Shown: positions 29,999-43,013, counted from the first letter of the stretch. The stretch: DNA of 64,000 nucleotides from Ashinkailepas kermadecensis (GCA_034440615.1 JAOTOM010003828.1:126031-190030); one strand, 5' to 3'. Notes: generated by a model not told the origin, from the letters alone. Numbers and translations: made by a program.

Positions 29999-30960
29999 AC
30001 CTAGGAATTCTTCACGGATGTTGTGAAGTGTGCCTGGACTACCCCAATCAAATTTCAAAGTCAATGGATTTCGGCTACTTTCCTTCGAAAATGGTCCGTT
30101 TATCCTGCGAAAAAGAAAGATTTAGTTTTTATTTGAAATCCTCATTGGCGGTTCCGATCGTCTGATCACCCCTTCGCAAATCGTGAATAACATGGCTTTG
30201 TTATAAACCAAGAATGCAGGACGCTAAAATTACATCGCAGAAGACGTCGATTCATAAAAAGTCATAAAAGTCATAAAGTATTAAGGCCAGGGGTGTCGAT
30301 TTATGAAAAACATTGGGGGGGGGGGGCGAAGTGCCAACGCACTAGACCCCCCCCCCCCAACCAAAAACTCATCGGATTTCGCCCACTATATTTTCAGATC
30401 TCAGAAATTCTGATTTTGTATTCCACGATGTCTATGTTTGTTTATTCAGCATCCTCACCAACGGGGAAAATCGTCCAATAACTGGTGAAGTCACATAATT
30501 AAAAGAGCAGTGCACAGTACATGTCAACATAGTAACTCTGAGTAATAGCATGCGACTGCAGTGCCATATAGTGAGCTCGGATCTATCGTCACCGTCACCG
30601 TCACCGTTACCCACCTCCTCACTCCACACACCAACAAATACACAGCGGCTTAAATAAAAATACTTCAGCGATCAGATGCAGGCTAAAACACACCGGCATT
30701 GATGGAGCATCAGAGCACAGGAGACCTGAACAGTGATGACGATGGGTGAAAGTATTTCCTTGGTGCCTAACATTAGGGAGGGATTTTTCCCTTTGGTACG
30801 CCACTGCGGCTGCTCAACGTGTTTTTTCCCCGCAGATTGCACGATCGAGAGTAGAAAGGCCCTTCGGATCATTTTCTTTCGGGACCCATTCTTAATTTTC
30901 CGGTGCTCTGGTCGATTCCATGGAGTCTCCTTGTGGTTTTTGTGGTGAAGTCTATTTTTA
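29999..30960. other. Unique sequence with G and C runs, no gene seen
   Basis: At 30290-30400 a stretch with ggtgtcgattta and long G and C runs resembles pieces at 36180-36265 and 38160-38285, a low-level dispersed repeat. No exon was supported. Confidence 0.4.
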
Positions 30961-31800
30961 TAAGCCCCCTGCAGACTATTTTTGGACCCCGGTACGATTC
31001 TTCGGGCTCTCGGTGCGTTTTTTTTCCGGTGCCCCAACAGGTTTCTTTTCCGGCGTCCGACGACTTCGTATTTTGTGGATCCTTGACGCAATTTTTATGT
31101 CCGCAGGGTGACATTCCGGGTATATATTGGTCCTTGGGAAGCCAGCTGCAACTTGTGGGGCTCCGGCACGACGTTTTGGCCCCAGTGAGATTTTAAAGAG
31201 AAGCGGCGTGATTTTTTTTGGTCTAAGTGCGATTTTTTGGGGCCCCGTGGTCACTTGTTGGGATCCCTTGCGGTGCCTACGACATGTTTTGGGGTGCCCA
31301 ACAAGTTTTGTGGGCTTTTGGAGCCATTGTTGAGATCCCAGATTGATTTTCCGTGTCCGGACAGTTTTTCATTTACCCGGCTTCATTTGTTGGGTGATCT
31401 CAACGAGACTTTTAGAGCCCCGGTGGGACCTGTCAGGCCTCTAGCGTGATTTTCAGGGGCCCGGGTGATAATTTTTAGTACCCCAGTCTCAGCGTGATTT
31501 TCAGGAGGCCCCGGCCCGACCGTTTGTGGCCCACGTCGTGATTTTCTTGAATCCCGGCACGACTTTTTTGTGGCCCCAGCGTGATTTTCAGGGGCCCAGG
31601 TGCAAACTTTTTAGGCCCCAGCATCATTATCGGGGGCCCTGTGGTACTCTTGGGGGCCACCAAAAAGTGATTTTTATGAGCACTGGTGCGATTTTTGGTG
31701 AGTGGAATTGGTGAGTGGAAGTGGAAAACTGAGTGGATTTTTTTGAGCATGGCGCATTTTTTTCTTGAGCTCGGCGGATTCTTGGGGGCCTCATAATTTG
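30961..31800. repeat. Degenerate 25-35 bp minisatellite
   Basis: Many diverged units of a pattern such as ggccccagcgtgattttcag. It is open in long frames in several registers; not coding. Confidence 0.7.
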
Positions 31801-32235
31801 TCAGGATGGGGAGGGGGAGGGGGGGAGGAAATGCCCATAATGCCCCCTCCCCATTCGGTATGTCACTGTGCCATGCAATGATGCAACATAAGAATCCAGG
31901 AATAGTTCATCTGTTTCATCACTCACATGTGATTTCAACTCCACAGTTATCCAGACAGTTTGAGGAAAGTCAAACATCTGCTACATGGATCAGCAATGAT
32001 GGATTGTAAGGCAACATGAATACCATGGAATTCAGGTCACAGTAGTTATGCTGCAATACATACCTTCTTCAACAGACTGCTTTGGAGATGGATGAGCTCC
32101 TGAAGTTTGGTCAGGGTTGGAGTTGGAGGTGGATGGAGCAACACTGTGAAGGACATAACATATGGTTCAAGAGACTTCTGTTTACATTAACAATACAGGG
32201 GATGAAGTAACATTTTCATTGACTTCTATGGTTTT

Positions 32236-32794
32236 CATTGACTTCATTGACTTCTATGGTGTCCTGAGTAAGTAGGACAATCGAGATGGGTTTCTGTTAT
32301 ATGCATTGTAGAAGCAATATTATGATGTAGTTGTATACCCCAGTGGGAATGGTATGGATTCACTGATAAGTGAAATTGCAAACATACTGATATATCAGTT
32401 AACAACAATGCAGGGAGCTATGTGATCAACATGGTCGATGTGCCCTAAAGCTGAAATAACTAAGTAACAATGCAGGGAATCTGCTGCATAACAGTTTGCC
32501 CATAAATTAGCCATGACATATGCAATCATACTTCCCATGCTATTTAGAATAGTCAGCTATATTTCGTGTACAAACATCAGTACATTATAAATGTTAATTA
32601 AACGTTACACACATCAGTTCCTTACAAGTGTCAGCAATACATTTCCTTCACGTACTTTAAACATTATTCAAGAAAGCACTGTCATATATTTTAAACTTGC
32701 AAAAAGGGTGGACTGCCTGGTGTTTTGAGTGCTATTTGAGTGAATTTGCTGTCTTGTTAGTGAACTGACCAATTATTGAGATACAAGTACTTTA
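32236..32794 (+). repeat. Left arm of a long inverted repeat
   Basis: About 558 bp that recur as reverse complement at 33593-34150 with scattered mismatches. The spacer is about 800 bp. Confidence 0.9.
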
Positions 32795-33592
32795 ACTTTG
32801 CCTGCTTCTATCATGAAAATTTGTCATTTTCCAAGACATCAGAAATCATCAGAATAACTTCTTGTCCACAAACCGGTGTATGCATTTCTATGAATTTATC
32901 ATATTTAATAACACAAATGATGTAGATCTGATCTGCAAATTTAGAACTAAGAAAATGTTATCAGCACAGGATTCCATTCCTGAAAATATAGTACTTTCAA
33001 CATGTTAATGTTCTGTGTGAAGCAATAAGTGCAATGCTCTCATGCAGCATGCAGATGGAGGTTCACCACGTGCACCAGGTAGCACAAAAAGAGGTATTAT
33101 TGCAGTCTAAGGTAACCACAAGACAGGTTGTACACCCATTTTACCTCCACGAATCATTCAAAGGCGCTAGGTTTCGCTAGTTACGTTAGGCTAGGCTTTT
33201 GTTGTAAGTTAGTACATTTTTCCCAAAAAACCTATTCAAAAACGGTTCAAGCTAACTTAAGTTATGTTAGACTTTTTAAGTTGAAAATTTTTGAGAGCAA
33301 TATTTTTTTTGTGGAAATTGGGCATAAAAAATAATAATTTCGTGCATGGAAGGCTAGGCTAGGTTAGGTTAGGTTATGTTACATATTTTTTATCTGAACA
33401 TTACTTTTCATCCTATATTACTCAAATCCAAGTCCCCTTTTGTGTGTTATTTTGCCTCACAATTGAAAAGTGTGCATCTGCAGAGGAAATGAGCCGTTAC
33501 ATCATGTTCAGCACATTAATAAACACTGCATTAAAAAATAAATTCAAAGAAGTCAGAGAGTACCATGAGCTGAAAATTACACCCAATTAAAA

Positions 33593-34150
33593 ATTAAAGT
33601 ACTTATATCTCAATAAGTGGTCAGTTCACTAACAATACAGCAAATTCACTCAAATAGCACTCGAAACACCAGGCAGCCCACTCTTTTTGCAAGTTTAAAA
33701 TCGATGACAGTGCTTTCTTGAATCATGTTTAAAGCACATGAAGGAAATATATTGCTGACACTTGTAAGGAACTGATGTGTGTAACGTTTAATTAACATTA
33801 CTAATGTACTGATATTTGTACACAAAATATAGCTCACTATTCTAAATAGCATGGGAAGTATGATGCCATATATCATGGCTAATTTTTGGGCAAACTGTTA
33901 TGCAGCAGATTCCCTGCATTGTTACTTAGTTATTTGGGCTTTAGGGCACATCGACCATGTTGATCACATAGCTCCCTGCATTGTTGTTAACTGATATATC
34001 AGTATGTTTGCAATTTCACTTATGAGTGAATCCATACCAACCCCACTAGGGTATACAAGCTACATCATAACATTGCTTCTACAATGCATATAACAGAAAC
34101 CCATCTCGATTGTCGTACTTACTCAGGACACCATAGAATTCAATGAAGTC
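33593..34150 (-). repeat. Right arm of the long inverted repeat
   Basis: Reverse complement of 32236-32794, from ttaaagtacttatatctcaa to ccatagaattcaatgaagtc. Confidence 0.9.
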
Positions 34151-35707
34151 ACATTACATACATTTTACCTCCATGAAGCATACAAAGGGGTTAGGTTTGT
34201 CAGGTTAGGTTAGGCTTTTGTTGTGAGTTATAACAAAATTATTTGTTGGTAAATAATTTTTCAAAAAATATTTTTATTTATAAAAAAAATCAACAGTTCA
34301 GGCTAGCTTAGGTTAGGGTTTTTTAAGTTGAAAATATGTCGAAAAATTCCTCGAAAATTTCAATTAAAAACAATTAATTTCATGAATGGGAAGTTGAACT
34401 TTGTTAGGTAAGGATATCATACATCTTGAACGTTATTTTCATGCTATATTTCCTAACTCCACACCCTTTGTTGGTGTTATTTTTACTACCAATTGAAAAG
34501 CATGCATTTGCAGAGGAAAGGACTTTAAATTTGTCCTTTTGTGTTTTATTAATATTTTTAAATTGAAATTTGCAATGCAATGTTTATGAATGTCACTAAG
34601 CTGATGGCACCACTCATTTTCTGTGCAAATGCTTACTTTCCAAGTTGTGCGGAAAATAACATTAGAAACGGCTTTGAGTTAGGTAACATAGCAATTAAAA
34701 GAAAGACATTACAAATTTAACATAATCTAATCTAACCTAGCGTAACCTGACTTTGGAGAAAACAATTATAAAAACAAAATTGGAAAATATCAAGCAATTT
34801 ATTTTCTACAAATTTTACAAATGAAAAAACCTAACCCAACCTAATCTAACCAGAATTATTGTGCTTTAAGGTGGTAAAAAGACAAGTTATTACACATTTG
34901 CCTCCATAAAGCAAACAAATGGGCTAGGTTTGGTTATGTTAGATTCGTTTAGGTGTTTTAAAATGGAAATTTTTTGCCGAAATTTTTAAGAAATGGATCT
35001 TTTTTCTTCAAAAGCAGCTTATGTTAGATTGGGATAAGCTGGGTTGCGTTTTCTATTTATAAAAAAATATATTGCTTGAAATTTATCAAACTTGATGTGT
35101 TGGTTTTGTTTTTCTCCAAAGGGAGGTTAGGCTAGGTTAGGTTAGGTTATGTTGCATTTCTTTTTATTAAACAAATATTTTACCCTATGTCACCTAATTC
35201 AAAGCCTTTTCTGGTGTTATTTTGCTCACAACCTGAAATGTAGGCATTTGTATAGAAAATGAGTGGTCCCATCATCTGAGCCACTTTCATAAACATTGCA
35301 TTGAAGTGATACATTCCACGAATTCATAAAACACCTTAAAACATAAATTTACGACAATGAGCAGTAACGTCATGTTCATCACGTTCCTAAACATTGCATT
35401 AAAACAAAATCAAGAACTCAGAAATTACCCTAAGCTGTAAATTTACCAAAAGGTGTGCCAACCCCTGGACGTAAATGCAACACTATGGCCCCAATCCTGG
35501 GCAGAAAAGGCACTTAGAGCAGTGGAATGAAAATATTAATAAAAGTAAACTAAAAACAGCTCTTCTTGAAGACAAACGTGGTAGTTATGTGATATGAACA
35601 TGGAAACCCTGAGCACAAATCAGAAAAAGGCATGGACTGGAGTGTTTCAACCTTACCTGTCAACTTCTTCAACTACTGTTCCTTTGGGAATTAAAATCAG
35701 CACGCTA

Positions 35708-35713
35708 TTTATT
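35708..35713 (-). terminator. AATAAA poly(A) signal
   Basis: It lies 69 nt past the stop codon at 35782 on the minus strand (gtgAATAAAtag). Confidence 0.5.
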
Positions 35714-35781
35714 CACAATTTAAAATCACACCAATCTGCAGATGCATCAGAAGGTGCGAAGTACAAAAACGAATCAGTACG

Positions 35782-35895
35782 TCACATGACATTGGCCTCC
35801 GGATTAAACACTGCGCGCAATTGCACCACAAATGTCTCACCTCCGTCACATTTGTCCACCGCAACCTCAAATTTAGACTTTAGGTGCTGGAATTT
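35782..35895 (-). CDS. Terminal exon of an unidentified host gene
   Basis: A phase-0 exon follows an acceptor ending ctagttacag. It encodes 37 residues, including KFQHLKSKFEVAVDK and VVQLRAVFNPEANVM, and stops at TGA 35784-35782. An AATAAA 69 nt downstream supports a real 3' end. Codon use is protein-like and no other frame is comparable. A 39-nt phase-0 candidate exon at 37721-37683 could lie upstream. I do not recognise the protein. Confidence 0.5.
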   Translation of the reverse strand, partial: KFQHLKSKFEVAVDKCDGGETFVVQLRAVFNPEANVM

Positions 35896-37682
35896 CTGTA
35901 ACTAGAATTTTGTATTTGGATGTTATGATTTTGGATGTCTGAGGAACGCCCATCACGATTTGTGGCATTTAATGCGCGCTAGTGTTTATCAAGTCTCTCC
36001 AGACACATTTGGTGATGGGCTTTGACCTTATATAACTTACAAGCAGGTGTTTGTCACTTCTGCAGCCGCCATAGGCCCGTATTTCTGAGTTGCTGGTTGG
36101 CATCAACTAAGTTTTGTAAGTAGCATGGTGTCTTTTCTTCTTTTTTCCTTTAACTTTCTACTCAGCATAAAAATAGCATAGGTTATTGGGGGGGATCAAC
36201 ATTGAGGGGCCAAGATCAACATTGGTGGGGCCATGGTCCCCACAAAAGGATACAAATCGACGCCCATGTTTGGAGAAACAAAAATTAGAAACAAAAATTA
36301 AGCAATATATATTCTGAAGATTTTATAAATTGAACAATCGAACCCAACCTAACCGAATCTAACGTCAGCTGCTTCTGAAGGAATATTCCCGATTTTATTT
36401 GATTTTGGAAAATTTTTGAAAATTGTTTTCCAAGTTAAACAACTAAACTAGCCTAACCTAGCCAAACCGGTATTATTGCGCTTTAAGGTGGTAACAAGAC
36501 AAGTTTTTACACACATTTACCTCCATGTAGCAAACAAATGGATTAGGTTTGGTTAAGTTAGGTTAGTTTAGGCTTTTCAAGTTGGAAAACTTCTTTTAAA
36601 AATCCAAAAAAGCTTCCGCCCAAAATTGCGAATTATTTCCTAACTTTGCTGTTTAAGGTGTTCTTTGTTCTCTTTTTTTTTGTTGCAGAATACCATGTTT
36701 CTGAGGGTGACTAAGATGATTGGACCCACTTATTTTCTGTGCAAATGCTTACTTTTCAGGTTGTGAGCAAAATAATGCCAAAAAGGGCTTTGAGTTCGGT
36801 AACATAGCATAAACATAAATGTTTTTCTAATGCAACAAAACCTAACCTAAACCTAACCTAACCTAAGCTGCTTTTGAAGAAAAAATTATATTTTGCGAAC
36901 ATGTTTGTAAATTATTTGGGGAAACTTTTGGGTATTATTATGCTTTAAGGTGGGAACAAGAAAAGTTTTATGGGCGCTGTATGACCAACGCAGTCAATGC
37001 GGCCGTAAGCCCAAATAACCAACCAACCAACCAATAAAAGTTTTTACACACATTTGTCACAATAAAGCAACCAGATGGGTTGGGTTTGGTTAGGGTAGGT
37101 TGGTTTAGGTTTTTAAAGTTGGAAAATTTGTCGATCTTTGTTTCCTCAAATTAAAATAAAATGAATTTGCACCGAAAATAAGTGGTCCCATCATCTTAGT
37201 CACTGTCATGAACATATCAATCATTTTTTATTCAACAGAAACTTATGATAGGTTAGGTTTGGCTAGGTTAGGTTCTTTAAACTTTGAAAATTGAAAATTG
37301 AAAAATGCTTCAACTGTCTCATGCGCAGTGAAATTGAAACACGCCTGATGCTACCAATTTCTGCAATATAAGATTTAAAAAAACTATGACGTCACGAAAG
37401 CTTGAAGGCGAACTTTGGTGTACCTTCTAAGGTAATAGTATCGGGTGGCATTTAATAATACGGGCTACCTGACACTGGTCTTGTATGACTCTATAGGGTT
37501 TGTTTAGGAAGTCATGTGTGGCCATAGCTTAATACCCACTGCTTTCTTCAGGAATATAAATTATAATGAGGTACTATACGGCTTCTTGCTGACTTTTCTC
37601 TCACATTTTCATAGGCTGGCAGATTGGCTCACACGTGGCTTTTGTTGGTTCAGTTTGACATTGGGTATAGGTAGGTACATAC

Positions 37683-37721
37683 CTTGGTAAATATCAAGCT
37701 GATGGTGTGATGGGTAGGTTG
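37683..37721 (-). CDS. Weak candidate exon upstream of the 35.8-kb terminal exon
   Basis: 39 nt between ataattatcttcag and a good GTATGT donor encode QPTHHTISLIFTK, phase 0 on both sides. Very short exons like this arise by chance; only the phase match with 35895 argues for it. Confidence 0.22.
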
Positions 37722-38479
37722 CTGAAGATAATTATAGTTTGTTTACCCACAATCTCAATGATAACCAGGATTTGCATGCAAGTTTGACAATGACTGGAAA
37801 TTGAGAATGGAATTAATCATGTTAAAGCTTCATGTGCCTATGGTTTTGCCATTGGTGGTGTGTACAAACATCAGTAGACCATGCAATTGTTGTTTATTTG
37901 CTAAGGTGATTTGTTTTCAGACAATCTGGTTTAAATGCATTATCATCGCTAATCTCAACATTTTATGATGTAAGCTGTACTTACACAGTGGAGGGAAATC
38001 CAGCTATTTCGTTTTTTTTTTTTGCACACAATTTTACATTTTTCAGCAAAAGGTGGAGAGTTAGTCCACTATCTAATCCAAATCTGTTTCTTTTCAGAAC
38101 AAAATGTGCTGGTTAGCATCAATGTTTCTACTTAGCATGGTGTTTTTCATTTTTTCCGTTTAGCTTTCTTATCAGCATAAAATAGCATAGGTTATTGGGG
38201 GAGGCCCAAATCAACATTGGGGGGGCAAGATCAACATTGGTGGGGCCATGGCCCCCACAAAAGGATACAAATCGACGCCCCGGGTACAGATAGTACTTCA
38301 GCGCCAACACGCAAGGGTCTATTTTCCTGTGTACATAAGTATCCAGAAGGAGGTACCTTGATAGAAGTACTCAAAAGAGGGTTGCCGTAGCACTATATGG
38401 GGTGCTGTTTTTGATAGCTGGATTAAACCTATACCCGTTCAACATTTTTACAATGCTTCGGCTCGACAGGGTGAAAGCG

Positions 38480-39256
38480 GTGCGGGATATCCTGGGCGAT
38501 GAATCGCTACAGTTTCCGGTGTCCCCGACCGACTGACCGCCCACTTCGCTGCGCCAGTGGCCGGCGCCTGTCTCTGGGACGTCAGGCCGACTGACGTACC
38601 CGACCTGACGCCGGCGCCAGACTGCCTGACGCTGCAGGAGTCCTTCACCCACGACGAGGTGAAGCGCCAACTGCGGCGTGCGGCCGACACGGCGCCTGGC
38701 TCAGAGGGCTGCGGTACGCCGCCTGGCGCGCCCCAGATCCCGTCTGCCTGCTATTACGGGATATCTTCGAGCTGTGTCGGCGCGCCGGCCACGTGCCGGC
38801 CAGCTGGAAGAAGTCGGAGACGGTGCTGCTCCACAAGGGCGAGTACCTCGAGGTCGCGCCTAACTGGTGACCGATCGCGCTCGGGCTTACGGTCGCCAAG
38901 TTGTGCGCCGGGCTGTGGGCGGACCGGATGACAGTGTGGACGGGGAAGGGGCACTTGCTGTCACCTCGCCAGAAGGCCTTCAGACGGTTTGGTGGCGTAC
39001 TGATGCACAATTTCGTAACCCAGTGCGCCATTAACAACGCCCGTCGCTCTCGAGCTGGGTGTCACGTCGCCGATCACATCGACCTCGCCAACGCTTTCGA
39101 CTCCGTCCCGCACACGTGCCTCTGGCAGGTGTTAGAGCGGCTCGGCCTGCCGGCAGAGGTACTGGGTACCGCCCGTAACCTCTGCGAGGGCCCGACCACC
39201 CGGTACCGAACGTACGGCGGGCTCTCCGATCCAGCCATACATCGCCAGCCATCCGA
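38480..39256 (+). pseudogene. R2-like LINE reverse transcriptase fragment
   Basis: The segment reads QESFTHDEVKRQLRRAADTA, a frame change near 38713, then SWKKSETVLLHKGEY, NW-stop-PIALG (TGA at 38867), LLSPRQKAF, GVLMHNFV and the catalytic region IDLANAFDSVPH, ending in TTRYRTYGGLSDP. The wording of the fingers region is that of R2/NeSL-type elements. The second catalytic motif (xxDD) and the endonuclease are missing, so it is truncated on both sides. Confidence 0.7.
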
Positions 39257-39262
39257 CCCGAG

Positions 39263-39760
39263 CCAGACACATCGCCCATCGTTTCAACTCATAAAATCTG
39301 GCTGTAACGTTGACGTTGTGGCCCATTAATATTTAGGGAATGGTTCCGCGCCCCGCCATATTATCCCTCGCCCGTATAGGGGGGTTGGTGCAACCCCCTA
39401 AGGTTTTTGTGTATTCCTTCCGATGAACGGAACCGAATGAACGGATCGCTCTGAGATTTTCAGTACCCTCTGGGGCAATATATCACTAATAGCAATATAT
39501 CACTATAAGTAGCCACGAAATTGACGTCTGAAGGCAAGCTAACTTGCATAAATGCACTTCGCATCATACTTCATGGAGGCAGAGTCTCATAAGTTGTAAC
39601 TATATTCTTCGCGCACCAACCAGCATCCGGGCTCGCTTGTCCAGGGCGAATGTTTCAGAGTTCTTCAATGGCATCAGGAACTTACTTGTTTTCTTTCTTT
39701 ATTGGAGATCCCCGATGTCTGCATTAACATTGCGTCTGACGTCTAACGCTTCGTAGAACA
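39263..39760 (+). repeat. Left copy of a 0.5-kb inverted repeat
   Basis: It shares homology with the reverse complement of 43040-43520 throughout, including catcgcccatcgttt near the outer edge, cgcgccccgccatattat and attgacgtctgaaggcaagc, with moderate divergence. Confidence 0.8.
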
Positions 39761-39879
39761 GGCGACAGCCAGGTGACAAACGAACGTGAATCAAGCGCAA
39801 GCAGACAAATTCACTTACGTCAGCTCACCCTAAATGAAAAGCATCAGTGAGAGACTCTCCACGAATTATCACAGGACAT

Positions 39880-40240
39880 AATATCCGAGTTGGCCACCGG
39901 TCGACGCCTGAAGGAAAATATAAAATGCGTGGTGTATCGAACATCATGTCAGTGCAGCGCCACGAGCATGGGAGAGAGCGGCCACCACAAATGCGGCTGC
40001 TTAAAAGAACACGTGGCTGCCCTTAAGCGTAGCCGTGTCGACAACTCTCCACTGGCGGAACGCTGGGTCCAGTGCGGACAAGCGTTCGTCCCGTCTAAGG
40101 ATGACACTCAGTGGAGTCCTGGAACAGACGTGTAGTTAAGAGACGCCTTTGAGACAAGGCTGCACTCACCATCTCTAAGCCAAGTCGTGGGTGAGTTCTC
40201 TTTGAGCTCGATATGGGACTGCATGTTGCACTGCCGCCAC
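39880..40240 (+). pseudogene. PLE GIY-YIG endonuclease remnant
   Basis: The frame reads CVVYRTSCQCSATSMGESGH, then LKEHVAALKRSRVDNSPLAE and WVQCGQAF. This is the C-terminal endonuclease of Penelope-like elements. The usual YIG of the second motif is replaced (SMG) and the conserved Arg is His, so it is dead. No reverse transcriptase precedes it here. Confidence 0.65.
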
Positions 40241-40424
40241 AACTGTTAAGTTGACGTTGCAAATGGGCTTGGACACGCCAAAACCAAGTTATTGTGTTGT
40301 TTGGAATATGTGGCTCGATGTGAGAATATTGACCAGAATTTAAACGTTCTTCAATGATGTCCGAAGTGAAGCATTTTCGATGTGACCTATGCATGCCTAT
40401 GCATGTGTCATGTTAGTGTCTTAA

Positions 40425-41427
40425 CCCGCGCACGTCCGGGGGGGCAGATATCTGCCCCCCTGCGGTTTTTCCTACTTTGCCGCCATACTAATCGGGTTAG
40501 CAAAGCCAAACCTTGCATGGCTGCTCATTGGTCTTTTCCGCATATCCTCAGAAATTTTTGACCCTGGGTCATCTCAAGTCAGGTCACCAGATCAGGCGAA
40601 GTGACCTAACGTCCCTCCGAGTTCTAGGTGGCATCACTCCCACAATAATTGGGCGATTGATTTCAAACTTATATCACGTCATGACCTTATCAGGATCTAT
40701 AATATGTATATCACGGTTTTTTCGTAGCGTTGACCTGAGGTCAGGTCGTGGCCATGGCTTACCCATTATAGGCCTATGGAAAAATATACTTATGTTTCCT
40801 GGTTACATATTTGCTCTCGGAATGACCTCCAACCGTTATGGCGTGTAGTTGGAAGCTATTCGCAATGCTATCGCTGACATTTTTGCTCAGTGGCCCCACC
40901 AAGGTCAGCTGAGGTCACCTGAAATCACTAGCACATTTCTGCGCACTATATCGCAATGCATTGAGCTAGAAGGCTGAAATTACCGTCATTGTGCTTGTAT
41001 CGCCAGGATGTGTCGACTGATATATTACATGACCTCCCTACTCTAACCCATGACCTTGACCTGAGGTCATTGTTTCGGTGACCCATCTGTTGACCTGACC
41101 TTAAATTGCACAGCGTATGTCGATAGCACATTTCAAGGGCTATCGAATAGCATTTGCAGTTTGTTTCTATCTGTTACAGGTCCTGATATATGTGCCAATA
41201 TCTGAGGGTCCCACCCGATCTGGTCGAATTTGACATGATGACCCAGTGACCTAAATATTGACCTGAGCGAGAAAATGACCGAAATTCTTTCGATAGAGCT
41301 TGTCACCAGCTATCCAAAGCCGCTTTCCGTTTGTCGCTACCTAGCATAGTTCACGAGATCTTAGGGGGGACAGACATCTGCCCCCCCGGACATGCGAAGT
41401 TGGCGCGGACCGCCGGACGTGCGAGTG
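40425..41427. mobile_element. piggyBac-like MITE flanked by TTAA
   Basis: TTAA lies at 40421-40424 and 41428-41431. The ends are CCCGCGCACGTCCGG and, inverted, CACTCGCACGTCCGG. TTAA duplication and a CCC start are piggyBac traits. There is no transposase. The interior has many AGGTCA/TGACCT hexamers. Related copies lie at 57302-58197, partly at 52550-52725 and perhaps at 14500-14690. Confidence 0.7.
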
Positions 41428-41687
41428 TTAAGTCTCCGCCCACTTTGCGTCAATGTAGTGAATTGTTGGGAAAAAAGTGACCCAAGTGAAATGGCCGCCT
41501 GGACAGACGCAGCTCTCACCAGCACGCAGCTCCACATTGTGCCAGTTGCCGCTCTCTGACGCTCCAGATTGTCTGACCGATGGGTGACTGTCGGGTTGTA
41601 GGGCTGAACAGCGCATGACCAACTCACTGAAAACAGGCTATGGGGTGCATTAATATAACAGTCGAACAGCTTGAGAGCCGGACAGCC

Positions 41688-41990
41688 ACCTCGATAGCTC
41701 AGTTGGTTAGACCGCTGGCCTGCATTGGTCTTCCCTTTACTGGCAAGACCGGTTCGAATAGCTTCGCGCGCTCGCATTTAGCCCCCGGCTGGTAGGGTCG
41801 GTTGGAAACTGCCAGATAAGGCCGGGGACGAGCTACCGGGGCGACCGTGTCGGTGCGTTGACGGCACGTTAAACTCTGAGGTCAAAATTACGCCGTTGAA
41901 CTGAAATTCATGGACCGGGTGGTGGGGTCAAGGTACACGCAACTAGCTTTGCTTAGCAACAGTGCTCTGGCCCATAAAGCCACCCCAGCA
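41688..41990 (+). mobile_element. Second type of tRNA-derived SINE
   Basis: The head contains tagctcagttggttagac (A box) and gaccggttcgaatag (B box). The body has gtgtcggtgcgttgacggca and cacgttaaactc. It is unlike the GGGGACGAG family elsewhere in the window. The 3' end is not exactly placed. Confidence 0.6.
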
Positions 41991-42867
41991 AGAATTCGAA
42001 CCAAATTTATTTAAAAAGAAAGGTTCCCTCTAGAGGCCATCCAACAGGTGTCAACGAGACGAGTTGCATAGGTATTTAATGTTTCACATATCTCATCTTA
42101 GAATGTTAACCCATCATTTAATTGTGCCTGGAGGATCATTTGGGATATTTCCATATTTTAACTCATACATAGACCTGTTATGGTTGGAATTCAGCAAAGC
42201 CTAAAACACGTGACAGTAACAATTTTGTTCTGTCATAAAATCTAGTGATGCCGTGTGTGTTCGCCTTAGTTATGATTCATGAAAACCATGGCGATCAAAA
42301 CAGTCGGCGATGTTGGCGATCCCCGGCCGCGCTGGGCGGTGTCTCGTCGGTGAAGAAGCCCCGATCTCACGATCGGGGCCGCGACCACAGCTGTGGCCTG
42401 TCTGGTGTAGTAGCCATGGGGTGGTAACCATATGGTAACCAATGTAGTAGCCGTGTGCTAACCAGGACGGTGGCCAACACTGCTTGGTTGAATCATCGGA
42501 GACCATGATTCGATCATATGTGGCAATGATCGGCATGTTCAGCATGATTGGTGTTGGGGTTCGGTATTGATGGAACTCTGAACCGATCCATTCGCGAAGC
42601 GATGCCACTTGATGGGACTCGCCGGTGGGTCGACAGCAGCGTCTCCGATGTTGGTGCATGCTTCCGATGCTTCTCAGCTACCGATGCTTCCAAAAGGCTT
42701 GCACGCCCGGTTACCTTTGCACACCCCTGTATTTATATTAACAATGACAAAACAAAACAATGACAAAACAACCTACGACTAGATTCCGTTGTGCTTTTGT
42801 CACCAAGTGGTCTGAGCCGGTACCCGAGGTGCTGGTAGTTTTTCTTCGGGATCTCCTCGCCACAGAA

Positions 42868-42972
42868 CCGGTTTATTTTCCTCCGCCTCCTCCACCGCCT
42901 CCTCCGCCTCCTCCACCACCGCCTCCTCCGCCTCCTCCACCACCGCCTCCACCGCCGCCGCCACCGCCTCCT

Positions 42973-43004
<32 letters not shown>

Positions 43005-43013
43005 TCCCGGGTA
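42868..43013. repeat. CCN trinucleotide microsatellite
   Basis: A run of cct, cca and ccg triplets, open as polyproline on the plus strand and polyalanine or glutamate on the other. There is no sign it is translated. It abuts the right 0.5-kb repeat. Confidence 0.9.

Larger units (their letters stand above)
33100..37290. repeat. Dispersed repeat family with TTAGG-like tracts
   Basis: Related blocks near 33130, 34155, 34890, 36505 and 37040 share a core of cacatttacctccatgaagc, then ggttaggttaggttaggc and an AT-rich tail. Another shared block ends gcagaggaaatgag plus catcatct. GGTTA is the arthropod telomere motif TTAGG in another register, but the tracts are short and interstitial. Confidence 0.7.

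Noticed and set aside
41690..41760. Functional tRNA gene
   Set aside because: A and B boxes are present, but the arms do not fold as a tRNA and the sequence continues into a SINE body.
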